Assembly (NCBI RefSeq): GCF_017877355.1
Contig: NZ_JAGIPR010000017.1
Span: forward strand, 21,965 to 85,964
Source of the DNA: Chryseobacterium jejuense
GTDB taxonomy: Bacteria; Bacteroidota; Bacteroidia; Flavobacteriales; Weeksellaceae
Reading direction: 5' to 3'
Length of the DNA: 64,000 bases
Every line of letters starts with the position of its first letter. The stretch's first letter is position 1. A program made the translations under genes and the position numbers. The notes below the pieces were generated by a model. That model was given only the letters and a program-made list of their open reading frames with translations. It had not been told where the DNA came from and did no database searches. Below are positions 34,619 through 44,780 of the stretch, in pieces.

Positions 34619-34727
34619 TCCTTGTAAAAAGCAAGGAGCGGTCTCACACTTTCAATCCGCTGGGCGACCAAGCCCATCATTAATTTTCACTAATGATTTC
34701 CATTGAAAGTTTACGTGAGAACCGCTC
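34619..34727. ncRNA. Structured multi-hairpin element
   Basis: An almost symmetric structure. GAGCGGTCTCAC (34636-34647) pairs with GTGAGAACCGCTC (34715-34727, one bulged A); ACTTTCAAT (34648-34656) pairs with ATTGAAAGT (34702-34710); inside are TGGGC/GCCCA (34661-34665/34672-34676) and ATCATTA/TAATGAT (34676-34682/34691-34697). A TCCTTG/CAAGGA hairpin precedes it (34619-34637). This is a closed three-way junction of about 92 nt. Both strands fold the same way, so the sense is not known. Could be a structured RNA, a guide-RNA-like gene, or a palindromic transposable unit. Confidence 0.55.
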
Positions 34728-34773
34728 ACATGCATATGCAAAGTTAATAAACTTTTAAACATGGAGCGATTTC

Positions 34774-34821
34774 ACGATCCTCTCGTCGGTTATGGTCGTT
34801 TGCGGAACGAGAAAATATCGT
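34774..34821. repeat. Second stem-loop of the structured region
   Basis: ACGAT (34774-34778) pairs with ATCGT (34817-34821) and TCTCGT (34781-34786) with ACGAGA (34807-34812), with a 20-nt loop. It follows the larger structure by about 45 nt and precedes the small Xre-type gene. Confidence 0.5.
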
Positions 34822-34916
34822 CAATTAATGCCATTTGGCTTAATTATCAAATCGTTAAAGCAAATATAAGAATTATTTTTTAAATGTGGCAATTAAACCA
34901 CAAAAATTTATTTACA

Positions 34917-35144
34917 ATGGATGATAAATATTTAAAAGCATACAAACATGTAGGTATGAGAATTAAGGAAAAACGCATAGAATTAAAGTTAACTCAAGAG
35001 CAATTGTCTAATAGAATACCCAAAATGGATAGATCTAAAATTAGCGATATAGAAAATGGCAAGGAGGATTATCTTTTTTCTACATTATTAAAAGTATGTG
35101 ATGCTTTAAAAACTACTCTTCCAGATTTGCTAAATGAGAAATAA
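34917..35144 (+). CDS. Xre-family helix-turn-helix regulator
   Basis: About 75 residues from the Met at 34917 (an in-frame Met at 34884 adds 11 residues of low quality). Typical Cro/C1 HTH: GMRIKEKRIELKLTQEQLSN, RIPKMDRSKISDIENGKEDY, and LLKVCDALKTTLPDLL. It is a stand-alone DNA-binding protein close to the structured element and divergent from the sigma/Cas12f-like operon, so it might control that operon or the T6SS genes. No partner toxin is seen. Confidence 0.8.
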   Translation: MDDKYLKAYKHVGMRIKEKRIELKLTQEQLSNRIPKMDRSKISDIENGKEDYLFSTLLKVCDALKTTLPDLLNEK

Positions 35145-36429
35145 TTAATATATACCGCATATATTAACGTAAATATTTCTAGCTTCTTTGACTTCTTTGT
35201 AATAACCAAATATTTTAAGTTATATGCTAAATAATTCACAAACAGTCTGTTAAATTCTTGGTTATTGTTTGGTCTGGACTATTGGACTTTGTGTTTAAAT
35301 TAGAATGATAACATATCAGCTAGGCTACCTTGCATTTAACTGATACCGCTATAATTCTTTTGTTTTCACATAGACATTTATTTGAATTCATATTTAAATC
35401 TAGTTTCTTCGGTTGTCAATAAAATCAGCCCTTAGAAATACTAATATCAGAATTAGTTTCATATAGATCTTAGCAACTTTCTTCCTCTACTCTAAATTTT
35501 AAATGCCGTGAATAATATCCTATATTTCGATTTTCAGAAATGTTTGATTTATTTTCAATAATATATTAATAACGTCTATATAATCTTCTTATTGATTATC
35601 GCCAACAACAATTCTAATTTCTTTACCTATAAAAGGTTTTAATCCTTTAGTCACAACATATACAACATCATTTAGATGTATTTCAATTACTCTGTATAAT
35701 ATCATATTTTTTTATTATTTAGTTATGGTGATTAGTATAAAATTATTCATCATAGTTATTCAAATTTGCGCTGCAAAAAAAAACAAAACCATTTTCCATT
35801 TCACGCAATGTGGAAAACCCTATATTTTCACATCGTAAATTTATATTTTCGATAAAATATTAATCGACAACAAATACACAATACATAGTATTTTATACCT
35901 GACTGTACACAAGTGAAAAGTATTAACCAACAATTAGCAACTCTATCAACAATTTCTATAATCCTCCTCCTTTTGATGATTCTATTTCAGAATTTAAGTA
36001 AAAAATCATTCTATAAATAATTCTTGCAATTACATCTTTAATTTATTTAAGAATACAGCCTAGTATTTAATATTAAAAACTTGGTTACGGATTACCGTAA
36101 GGAAGACTAAAAATATCATATTATCTTTCTGATTATCAAAAAATCGTAGAACTACGACACTTTTTAAAATAATTCCTAATTCATTTGTGGGTGAAATTTA
36201 GACTCAATATATTGCATCACTAAATCCATAAAAAACTTATGAAAATAAAAACCAATCAATCAAAAATAGCGCTTCCCATAAGCAGCTAAAAAGAATTTTA
36301 GTTCGTTACTAAACACTAACCGATCTTGTATCGATCCAGCCAAAAAAGTAAATATTCTGCGGAGACCATGATTTACTGACTGTGATCTGACATAAATAGT
36401 CTCATCCTATTTGGAAGCCATTCCAATTC
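35145..36429. other. AT-rich gene-poor stretch before the T6SS island
   Basis: About 1.3 kb. The only readable frame is a 38-codon minus-strand ORF (35589-35705). Otherwise no motif, repeat or RNA structure stood out; promoter elements for vgrG should be here. Confidence 0.4.
35589..35705 (-). CDS. Small hypothetical ORF
   Basis: 38 residues, MILYRVIEIHLNDVVYVVTK then GLKPFIGKEIRIVVGDNQ. The amino-acid pattern alternates hydrophobic and polar residues as in a small beta protein, better than the surrounding noise, but it has no known motif and may be a fragment. Confidence 0.3.
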   Translation of the reverse strand: MILYRVIEIHLNDVVYVVTKGLKPFIGKEIRIVVGDNQ

Positions 36430-38553
36430 ATGATTAACACAACCGAAAAAAATTATGACATCATGTTTCAAGACGATAAGAGTCTTCCCAAGAAAGGAGG
36501 AGATTCATTAAAAGGAGATATTGCTAAAAATATTCAAGAAATAGCAACGAATATTCCGACTTCCAATAAAACGCTGTCAACCATCAAAGCGGCAAGCAGC
36601 ATGACGCAAAGTTTTATGAACCAGCCTTTGATTCCTACTGCTCCTACTGTAGTACAGAATAAGGTCTGGGCTCAGCAGCCAACTTCAAAGATTTTCAATG
36701 CACAGGCAATTCCCGAAAGTGCCATAGCAGGAATCAATCGGGTTGTCAAGCTTGATATTCATGTAGAAGGAAAACCCATTAAATATTTCAAACATTTTAA
36801 ATTGGTTCAGAGTGCTACAAAACATCACGATTTTGAGCTTATTCTGGCTCATGATACTCTGGGGAATCCCGAGAACCATAATCTTGAAGAAGCACAGAAC
36901 TTTCTTGGTAAAAGAATCACAGTAGTATTTAAATATAAAGATGTAGAAGATGGTCCTGAACGTAATTTTATCGGTGTTGTTACCGAAGTAGGATTCAGCC
37001 AGGAGAAAGGAAGCTTGGGGAATCTTGTACTATCTGGTTGCAGCCCAACTATATTACTGGATTCAGCCCCTCATACGCAGAGTTTTGGAGGGAAACAGGA
37101 AATAAGCCTGAACAGCATTGCAGACCAGGTTATTAAAGAAGGACTGGGTAGTAGTAAATATGATATCAGGGTTGATGCCAGCTATGGAAATGTGTCCTAT
37201 AGTTCGCAATATCATGAGACCCATTACAATTATCTGGCAAGAATAGCAGAAGCCTATGGAGAACAGTTTTTCTTTGATGGTGAAGTGCTACATTTTGGAA
37301 AATTACCTCCACAGCAGCAACCTGTTAAATTAACTTACGGAAGTAATGTCCAGGATGTCAAGATCAGGATGAAAGCCCTTCACGTAAAACCATCTTTTTA
37401 TGGTTATAATAGTAGCAAAAATGAAAAACTAACCTCCGGTGCTTCCAAGATCAGCCACACATCTGACATTGCAAAGCGTGCATACGAAATTTCAGAAAAA
37501 ACTTTTACAACTCCATCCCTGAGCATTGCTCCAATAAAAGCATCGAAAATGATGGATATTGATACTTCACAAAAAGGTGCTGCTGGAAGCAATGCTGTTG
37601 ATGTTTTTACGACCTCAGGCACGACATCTGTCCCTTTCTTATATCCGGGATGTACGGCAGATATTGAAATGCGTAAACAGGACAGTAACAAAACGTCTTA
37701 TTTTACAAAGTTGATGATGACCGAAGTTACGCATGAAGTAGATGCGAGGGGTTATTATACAGGATCTTTTGTTGGAATTGCTGCTGATACAGGCTTCATG
37801 CCACGACCTGAATTCCAGTACCCTAAAGCAGAACCACAGTTCGCAAAAGTGATTTCCAATACTGACCCACAGAATCAGGGCAGGGTTCAGGTACAGTTTG
37901 ACTGGCAGAACGGTTCCAACACCACAGAATATATACGTGTTATGACCCCGGATGCAGGTAGTAGTGAGAAAGTCAGTAAGAACAGAGGTTTTATGGCTAT
38001 ACCTGAGGTTGATGATCAGATCATGGTCAACTTTGTGCACCAGCATCCTGACCGTCCTTTTGTGATGGGCGGAATGTTTCATGGTGGAGCTGGTGGCGGT
38101 GGCGGACAGGGAAATAATGTTAAAAGCTTGAGCAGTAAAAGTGGACATACCATTAGCTTAAACGACGGAGGCGGAATCACTATTGTTGATAAAACAGGTG
38201 GAAACGTAATAACCGTAGACGGTAAGGATACAATCTCTGGGGTATCCAGTAAGAAAATCTCCCTGACCAACGGGAAATCGTCCATAACCATCGACGATGA
38301 AACGATTACGATCCATGCTAAAAATATCAAAATAACCGGAGATACAATGGTGTCTGTTGGAAGTGGCGGCGCAGGCGTTAACCTAAGTTCGGAAAAAAAT
38401 GTTGCAGAGGTAAAAGCTACAACCATTACAGCAACCGGAAATACTGCTGTTGAAATCAATGGGCCAGAAACGAAGATCAGCGGAGCGACTGTATCAATAG
38501 ATGGATCAGGAGAAACGATTGTGACTGGTGGACTTGTAAAGCTTAATTCATAG
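36430..38553 (+). CDS. vgrG: T6SS spike protein VgrG (Bacteroidota type)
   Basis: 707 residues. The N-terminal gp27-like domain starts after a 75-residue leader (VVKLDIHVEGKPIKYFKHFK), the OB-fold gp5-like region is at about 470-550 (AKVISNTDPQNQGRVQVQFD, FMAIPEVDDQIMVNF, HPDRPFVMGG), and the C-terminal part is a Gly/Thr/Ile-rich beta-helix spike (LNDGGGITIVDKTGGNVITV). It forms the puncturing tip of the type VI needle and carries the effector encoded two genes downstream. Followed after 3 nt by an adaptor-like gene; no core T6SS genes are in the window, so this is an orphan effector island. Confidence 0.92.
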   Translation: MINTTEKNYDIMFQDDKSLPKKGGDSLKGDIAKNIQEIATNIPTSNKTLSTIKAASSMTQSFMNQPLIPTAPTVVQNKVWAQQPTSKIFNAQAIPESAIAGINRVVKLDIHVEGKPIKYFKHFKLVQSATKHHDFELILAHDTLGNPENHNLEEAQNFLGKRITVVFKYKDVEDGPERNFIGVVTEVGFSQEKGSLGNLVLSGCSPTILLDSAPHTQSFGGKQEISLNSIADQVIKEGLGSSKYDIRVDASYGNVSYSSQYHETHYNYLARIAEAYGEQFFFDGEVLHFGKLPPQQQPVKLTYGSNVQDVKIRMKALHVKPSFYGYNSSKNEKLTSGASKISHTSDIAKRAYEISEKTFTTPSLSIAPIKASKMMDIDTSQKGAAGSNAVDVFTTSGTTSVPFLYPGCTADIEMRKQDSNKTSYFTKLMMTEVTHEVDARGYYTGSFVGIAADTGFMPRPEFQYPKAEPQFAKVISNTDPQNQGRVQVQFDWQNGSNTTEYIRVMTPDAGSSEKVSKNRGFMAIPEVDDQIMVNFVHQHPDRPFVMGGMFHGGAGGGGGQGNNVKSLSSKSGHTISLNDGGGITIVDKTGGNVITVDGKDTISGVSSKKISLTNGKSSITIDDETITIHAKNIKITGDTMVSVGSGGAGVNLSSEKNVAEVKATTITATGNTAVEINGPETKISGATVSIDGSGETIVTGGLVKLNS

Positions 38554-38556
38554 GAC

Positions 38557-39933
38557 ATGGAAACATCATCAATCGCACAGGAATATTATAAGCTCCAGAA
38601 CTTATGGGCTGATGCAGAAAGAAAAGATGACTGGAAGGTAGCTGTATGGGTATCCCAATACCCCGATGTTGAAATCATTGATAAATTCATACAGATCGAA
38701 CAGTCTCCTGCAGGCGGAGCCAATGACATTTTTTTTCGTTTTGAAACGGAATACAATGGCGATCAGAAATTATTTGAACAGAAACTATGGGAGGAATTCA
38801 GGTCATGGTTTGCTCCGCACCCTAAAAAAGATAAAGACCTGCATCTTGCACTTTGGGAAAATGGACTTATAAAGGAACCTTTTGTACCCAATGAAAGCTT
38901 GGAGCCCAATGCATCGAACCTGTTCAGTGAACTTGAACGCCTTAGACTCAGCATTACAGATCAGAGCAATCATTTCTATTTCTGCCTGTACTTTCCCTTG
39001 GCTGTACAGGGCAAACACAATGTTGCACAATGGTTTGGGCAGGTCATAGAAATAGTCCCTGAAAACTTAAGGATTGTGACAATGGATCTTGCGGAGGAAA
39101 GACGGATTAAATTACAGGGTAAAAAATATCACTATATCTATCCACGACTTAAGATGGCTGAGGCCATTAATAATGAAATGAATAAGTCAAGTGATGGATA
39201 TAATACCATAGACCCTGATGCCCGGTTCAGAAAACAGGTCATGGTGGTTATGGATTCTACAACAAAAAAAATACAGAACCGAACTGAAGTAGAAGTAAAA
39301 CGTTTACTGGATATTACTCGGGAGATTGGTACCATTTCTTCGAAAATCGCCGGATTACTTGTATCAGCACAGGCATATTTTGCTTTGCAGAATACAAAAA
39401 AAAGTGAAGAATACACAGATAAGGCACTTGAGGAATCCTCAAAGGCAATGCAGGATGATGATGCGACGGGATATCCGGTATGGAAGTCCTGTATGCTCTT
39501 AAAAGCTGCCTTATTATTTGGAAATAAAGATAAAGATAGTGCCTTATGGATTTATGAAGACCTTTCGGAAAAGGCTTCCAAAAGGCAGGATGTATACTGT
39601 GTGATGGAAGCGAACAGGCTTATTGCACACATCTATTATGAAAAAAATGACCTTAACAAAGCTTTTGAGAATGTTATATTTTCCTTAGCAGCAGGGGCAT
39701 GTTTGGATATTAATGTGAGAAGGCAGTCAACCTTTTTACATGCTTCTTTTATGTGTCTTTACCTTGGGGAAAAACTTAAGACTCCAATAGAAATAAACGA
39801 AATAAAGTTACAGCTCGCAGACTGGCTCGGAGATGATTGGGAAACGTTATTATCACAGGCTGGTGTTGATTCTGCCTCATTAAAAATGGGCAAATCCTTC
39901 GCAACAAATCAATTATCACCATCAAAAAACTAA
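38557..39933 (+). CDS. Putative T6SS adaptor/chaperone between vgrG and rhs
   Basis: 458 residues. The N-terminal half is alpha/beta with no known motif; the C-terminal half (about 270-420) is a row of TPR-like helical pairs (ISSKIAGLLVSAQAYFALQN, AALLFGNKDKDSALWIYEDL, EANRLIAHIYYEKNDLNKAF). It sits 3 nt after vgrG and 3 nt before the rhs gene, the place where adaptor or chaperone genes that load effectors on VgrG are usually found. It is not a DUF4123 or EagR protein by motif. Role inferred from position. Confidence 0.6.
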   Translation: METSSIAQEYYKLQNLWADAERKDDWKVAVWVSQYPDVEIIDKFIQIEQSPAGGANDIFFRFETEYNGDQKLFEQKLWEEFRSWFAPHPKKDKDLHLALWENGLIKEPFVPNESLEPNASNLFSELERLRLSITDQSNHFYFCLYFPLAVQGKHNVAQWFGQVIEIVPENLRIVTMDLAEERRIKLQGKKYHYIYPRLKMAEAINNEMNKSSDGYNTIDPDARFRKQVMVVMDSTTKKIQNRTEVEVKRLLDITREIGTISSKIAGLLVSAQAYFALQNTKKSEEYTDKALEESSKAMQDDDATGYPVWKSCMLLKAALLFGNKDKDSALWIYEDLSEKASKRQDVYCVMEANRLIAHIYYEKNDLNKAFENVIFSLAAGACLDINVRRQSTFLHASFMCLYLGEKLKTPIEINEIKLQLADWLGDDWETLLSQAGVDSASLKMGKSFATNQLSPSKN

Positions 39934-39936
39934 GTT

Positions 39937-42900
39937 ATGTCAGATCTAATAGGAAAAGCAGTGACTCCTCCTGCCGTAAGGAAGGGCTTTGGGGAACTTT
40001 TTGGTGATGCAAAGAAAAAGCTTGACAACTTACAAAAGGATATGGCTAGCGTATTACCTGCAATGCCGGGTATGCCAGTAGCAAAGTATTTTGACCTTGC
40101 CATAGGGATAGACTTTCATGAGACGATCTTTCCACCGTCGCCATTATTGCCTGTTCCACATATCGGAATGGTATTCGACATTATGAGCGCGATCATGAAT
40201 GCCATATCAACCGTAATGCCCCCACCTCCGCCACCGCCAGCTGATGGTTCAGATCCACCGACAAATCTGGCATCAATATGTACAGCTATTGTCAATGGAA
40301 TGAAACCATCAGTTCAGGTTCATGGGCAGTGGGTGGCAAATGCAGGAACAGGAATCCAACATTTGCCGGGAATTTTTGTTCATATTCCATTCCCGATCGT
40401 AAAACCGATTGCAAGTTCTGAAATGTTTTTGGGAAGCAGTACGGTTCTTGCAGATGGAGGGCCTTGTTCTACACAATTCCATCTTGCTCTTTCCTGTAAC
40501 CTGATCGGGATTCCGGCTCCTTTTCGCGTGACCAAGCCAAAACCGAAGGTTGCTTTAATGGCTCCCACATCAATGTTATCAATTATAACTTCTGCCGGAA
40601 AACCAGTGCTAGCAGGTGGACCACCAACGATAGACCTTTTCCAGTTGGCGATGAGCCTTGGACTGAAAGGAATGGGTAAATTATGGAAAAAAGCAGGAAA
40701 TAAACTACAGGATTTTATTGACCATGTAAAACCGAATAAACCCAAGTTGGCGAAAGTTCTACAACCTGTTAAATGTAGATTATTCGGTGAACCTGTAGAT
40801 GCTGCAACAGGAAGAGTATATTCTACCAATACAGATATTGAACTCTCTGGCCCGATTCCTTTTCTCTGGCAGCGTACCTATTATAGCGATGCAGAAGAAA
40901 ATGGGCCTTTAGGCTATAACTGGCATCATAGCTATAATATGGGATTGTATGATCTTGATAATGGCTTTGCTTCTCTACGTCTGAGTGATGGTCGTGAGAC
41001 GGTTGTCCCAATGGTGGAGTTTGGGGAAAAGTATTTTAGCCGAAAAGAACAGTTAACCTTTACTAGAGACGAAAAAGGCTACCTGCTGATTGATGCCAAT
41101 AAATTACAGTATAGATTTAATGGTGGATTGAGCACTGAAGGTTATCGTATGCTTTCGTCCATAAATACATCCGAAGGTTTTTCGATCACATTGGATTATG
41201 GGTCCAACGGCTGTTTAAAAAAAATCATAGATAGTACTGGACGGCTCATTCAGGTAGAAAGTGATAAGAACCTACGAATTGTTCGGCTGTTTACAGTTGC
41301 CAATGATAGAGAAATCACCTATATCCGATACCAATATGATGATCTGGGTAATATGGTGTACAATAAAGATGTTATCGGAGCAGAGAAACATTTCTATTAT
41401 GATGGACATTTATTGGTGCAGCTTACCAACCAGACTGGGCAGAATTTCTATTGGGAATATAGGGGGAAAGGTGATGATGCAAAATGTATTCATACATGGG
41501 GCGATGGTGGAATACTGGAATATTTTACAGAATATAAACCTGGGCATACGATCACCAAAAATAGCTTGGGTTTTATTGCTGAGTATTTTCACGATGAAAG
41601 CAGCTTGATCTATAAGATTATAGATGAAAACGGTGGGGTAACCCATCAGAAATATAATCAATATCAAGAACTTGAACTGGTTGTCAATGCGGAAGGTCTG
41701 GTGCAAAAGTATTACTATACGGAAAACGGACTGATAAAAAGTATTCAAAATGAAAACAATGAACAGAGCCAGTTCCGATATGATGAATTTCATAATCTGA
41801 TAAAAGTGATAAGCCCATCGGGTGCTTCGATCGAATGGGAATATGACAACTTAAATAGGATAATATCTAAAAGGCTTCCAAGTGGAAATCAATTATTTTA
41901 TAAGTATGAAGAGAGGTTCCTTCGGAAGATCACAGATGATAAGAATCGGACAGTAAACTTCTTTTATGATGACACAAATCATCTTGTTCAGATTACCTAT
42001 CCAAACGATACATATAGTAGATGGGATTACGACAATCAGGGAAATGTAATCCGTGAGCGTGATCCGCGTGGGAATCTAACTTACTATAAGCATGATGACG
42101 CAGGTAATGTTATTTATTTAAAAGAACCTGATGGAAATGAACATTATTTTGAGTACGATACTTCATACAATATTGTTCATGCAAAGGATGACCTGCATGA
42201 TGTGAAGTTTAAGTATGGTAGTTTAGGTGTTTTGCTGAGCCGTACACAGAACGGTCGCACGGTAAGATTCGGTTATGATACCGAACTACAGGTAAAAAGT
42301 ATCAGTAATGAGAAAGGCGAAGCCTATCGCTTTGCTCTTGACGGAATGGGAAATGTAACAGATGAATGGGGATTTGACAGACTTCATCGTCAGTATGAGC
42401 GTGACCCAATTGGAAGGGTCAAAAAAGTAATACGACCTGATAACCGTTGGACGGAATACGATTATGATGGTACCGGGAAGATCATAAAGGAACAGCATCA
42501 TGACCTGTCTTTTGCTGGATATCAATATAATAAAGACGGATTCCTAATTGGTGCAATGAATCAGGATATGACCTTAAAGATCCAAAGGAGCAAAGATGGA
42601 CGTATCCTAAAAGAACAGCAGGGACAGCATTGGGTAAGCAAGGAATTTGATAAGGAAAATAACACTTTGTCAGTAATAAGTTCTTTAGGTGCCAATATCA
42701 GCAGTCAGTATGACCATTTTGGACAATTAGCAGAAATAGAATCTGGTGAGTGGAAAACTCAATGGAAATACGATTCAACAGGGCTAGAAATACAAAGGGA
42801 GCTCACTGGTGGTATCAGTCAAATCACAGAACGTGACCAACTGGGACGAGTTGTTGGAAGAAGTATCAGTAATCATAATGTTGAAAAAAGCCGAACACGC

Positions 42901-44307
42901 TACCATTGGGGAAAAGCAAACAGACTCCTAAAAACAATAAATGAGATTACGGGAGCAAGTACAACATTTAGTTATGATTCCTGGGACAACCTTGTTAGTG
43001 GTGCCTATGATAACCGTAAAGAAACCGAAACGATTTACAAAGCACCAGATGCCATTGGAAATCTGTTTGAAACGCCTGATCGCACAGACCGGACCTATGG
43101 TCCCGGAGGAAAGCTACTGAAAGATCTGCGTTACAATTATTATTATGATCTCGAAGGAAACCTAATTTTCAAGGAATTCCGGAAAAGTGCTGGGCAGGCA
43201 GTAGTACATGCTTCAGCCATAGAACATAAATATGGTATTAACCTTACGGGTAGTGGTATTGGCTGGCAATATGAATGGAAAGGAAACGGAATGCTCACTA
43301 AGGTTATATTGCCAAAAGGTAATGAAGTGAATTTCTTCTATGATCCTCTGGGAAGACGTATTGCTAAAGAGCATAAAGACAAAGTAACCCGATGGTTATG
43401 GGATGGTAATGTTCCACTCCATGAGTGGCAATATGATGGTAGTTTTCCACCAGAAATGACCTTAAATGAAGAAAATAACATTGAAGAGCGGTCTGAATCT
43501 GCGGAAAATGTAATAACTTGGCTGTATCAGGATGGAAGTTTTGTTCCTTGTGGCAAAATAATTGGTGATGAGCAATTTAGCATCATCAGTGATTATCTTG
43601 GTACACCAACTCATGCTTATGACAGTAGTGGTTCTTTGGTTTGGGAAAGAGAACTGGATATCTATGGCTCTTTAAGAAAGGGGAATAATGAATTTGTTCC
43701 ATTTTTGTACCAGGGACAATATGTAGATGTAGAGACTAAATTGGCTTATAATCGTTATCGATATTATGATAATGAAAGTGGCAACTATATAAGTCAAGAT
43801 CCAATAGGTTTAGAGGGTGGAATAGCACTTTACCGGTATGTATCGGATTCTAATTGTTGGATTGATCCACTAGGCTTAACACCTTGGGGAGATATGGGAA
43901 CTACTTTTGCTGACTGGTGGGACAATCATGCAACAGGCGAAACTATAAGAAGTAACAAAGCTTCTGTCGAAGGCGCATTAAGGAGAATGAGTGGTGGTAA
44001 AAATCATGAAATGTTTCCAGTTTCCATGGCAGAAAAAGCCAAAGAACTGAAATTTACACATTCGGAATTGGAAGCTTTGACAGTTAAGACCAAAGGTGTT
44101 TGGTTCTCAGATGTTCCTGATAGTGATGGAGTATTGCATACTGGGCCACATTCAGCTGGGAAGAAATTGCCTGAAGGCCAGTCGGGCAAGGCTAGTTCAT
44201 GGTTCCATTCTAATATGATGGATGAATTAGGTAGAGCTAAAACTAAAGTTGAGGCAATGGAAATAATCAATAGACATCATAATAATCATATGTCTATTCA
44301 TCATTAA
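39937..44307 (+). CDS. rhs: PAAR-like/Rhs toxin delivered by T6SS
   Basis: 1,456 residues. The N-terminal about 300 residues hold a PAAR-like, Pro/Gly-rich membrane-tip region (MPPPPPPPADGSDPP near 94-108, VLAGGPPT), followed by the start of the Rhs cage (CRLFGEPVDAATGRV), many YD repeats (YDDLGNMVY, YDNLNRIIS) and the core end signature (YRYYDNESGNYISQDPIGLE, WIDPLGL). Beyond PLGL about 142 residues (1315-1456) form the variable toxin: FADWWDNH, LKFTHSELEALTVK, FHSNMMDELG and a His-rich end NRHHNNHMSIHH. I do not recognise its class; a metal-dependent nuclease is one option. The neighbouring acidic gene is its likely immunity. Confidence 0.9.
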   Translation: MSDLIGKAVTPPAVRKGFGELFGDAKKKLDNLQKDMASVLPAMPGMPVAKYFDLAIGIDFHETIFPPSPLLPVPHIGMVFDIMSAIMNAISTVMPPPPPPPADGSDPPTNLASICTAIVNGMKPSVQVHGQWVANAGTGIQHLPGIFVHIPFPIVKPIASSEMFLGSSTVLADGGPCSTQFHLALSCNLIGIPAPFRVTKPKPKVALMAPTSMLSIITSAGKPVLAGGPPTIDLFQLAMSLGLKGMGKLWKKAGNKLQDFIDHVKPNKPKLAKVLQPVKCRLFGEPVDAATGRVYSTNTDIELSGPIPFLWQRTYYSDAEENGPLGYNWHHSYNMGLYDLDNGFASLRLSDGRETVVPMVEFGEKYFSRKEQLTFTRDEKGYLLIDANKLQYRFNGGLSTEGYRMLSSINTSEGFSITLDYGSNGCLKKIIDSTGRLIQVESDKNLRIVRLFTVANDREITYIRYQYDDLGNMVYNKDVIGAEKHFYYDGHLLVQLTNQTGQNFYWEYRGKGDDAKCIHTWGDGGILEYFTEYKPGHTITKNSLGFIAEYFHDESSLIYKIIDENGGVTHQKYNQYQELELVVNAEGLVQKYYYTENGLIKSIQNENNEQSQFRYDEFHNLIKVISPSGASIEWEYDNLNRIISKRLPSGNQLFYKYEERFLRKITDDKNRTVNFFYDDTNHLVQITYPNDTYSRWDYDNQGNVIRERDPRGNLTYYKHDDAGNVIYLKEPDGNEHYFEYDTSYNIVHAKDDLHDVKFKYGSLGVLLSRTQNGRTVRFGYDTELQVKSISNEKGEAYRFALDGMGNVTDEWGFDRLHRQYERDPIGRVKKVIRPDNRWTEYDYDGTGKIIKEQHHDLSFAGYQYNKDGFLIGAMNQDMTLKIQRSKDGRILKEQQGQHWVSKEFDKENNTLSVISSLGANISSQYDHFGQLAEIESGEWKTQWKYDSTGLEIQRELTGGISQITERDQLGRVVGRSISNHNVEKSRTRYHWGKANRLLKTINEITGASTTFSYDSWDNLVSGAYDNRKETETIYKAPDAIGNLFETPDRTDRTYGPGGKLLKDLRYNYYYDLEGNLIFKEFRKSAGQAVVHASAIEHKYGINLTGSGIGWQYEWKGNGMLTKVILPKGNEVNFFYDPLGRRIAKEHKDKVTRWLWDGNVPLHEWQYDGSFPPEMTLNEENNIEERSESAENVITWLYQDGSFVPCGKIIGDEQFSIISDYLGTPTHAYDSSGSLVWERELDIYGSLRKGNNEFVPFLYQGQYVDVETKLAYNRYRYYDNESGNYISQDPIGLEGGIALYRYVSDSNCWIDPLGLTPWGDMGTTFADWWDNHATGETIRSNKASVEGALRRMSGGKNHEMFPVSMAEKAKELKFTHSELEALTVKTKGVWFSDVPDSDGVLHTGPHSAGKKLPEGQSGKASSWFHSNMMDELGRAKTKVEAMEIINRHHNNHMSIHH

Positions 44308-44334
44308 GATCACATAATTTAATATTTATAAAAA

Positions 44335-44724
44335 ATGAATAGAATGTCATTAATCCATGTATGGATAGGAAAAACAGATAAAAGTTTAGAAGAATTTGAA
44401 GAGTATTTTGATTTAGACTCTTTTTATGAAAGTGAAGAAGGTGAAGATTTCGAAAGGTGTGGATTTTGCAAGGAAGTAACTTTTAGCGAATCATATGGAG
44501 AAGATTTTATAGGTTTGGATTACAAGGAAGATCCTACATCTCTTGAGGACATATTAGATGAAATTCCATCTTCTAAAATTATACCCTTAATAGTAGATAA
44601 ATGCAACGCCTTAAATATTACAGAAGCAAATGCTATGTTTTATTATAGAGATGCTGAGTTACCAAAACCTGAAATTGGAAAAAAATATAATGATTTATAT
44701 TATGTTGGTGAGTTCCCGATTTAA
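44335..44724 (+). CDS. Imm22-type immunity protein
   Basis: 129 residues, strongly acidic (FEEYFDLDSFYESEEGEDFE). The opening LIHVWIGKTDKSLEEFEEYF fits the Imm22 family pattern of (V/I)HxWIG followed by an EFxxYF block. It is 27 nt after the rhs gene, as usual for cognate immunity proteins, and would neutralise the Rhs C-terminal toxin in the cytoplasm. The start could be at the second Met (44344). A hairpin terminator follows. Confidence 0.75.
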   Translation: MNRMSLIHVWIGKTDKSLEEFEEYFDLDSFYESEEGEDFERCGFCKEVTFSESYGEDFIGLDYKEDPTSLEDILDEIPSSKIIPLIVDKCNALNITEANAMFYYRDAELPKPEIGKKYNDLYYVGEFPI

Positions 44725-44750
44725 TCTCCTAATTATAAAATATTTGAATA

Positions 44751-44780
44751 AATTAAAGCCGCTTAGTCGGCTTTAATTTT
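44751..44780 (+). terminator. Terminator after the immunity gene
   Basis: AATTAAAGCCG (44751-44761) pairs with CGGCTTTAATT (44768-44778), loop CTTAGT, then TT. It ends the vgrG-rhs-immunity unit; its 3' arm runs into the TTG start of the next frame. Confidence 0.8.

Noticed and set aside
34619..34727. CRISPR repeat (ATTGAAAG-like end)
   Set aside because: The motif occurs only as an inverted pair, not as regularly spaced direct repeats.
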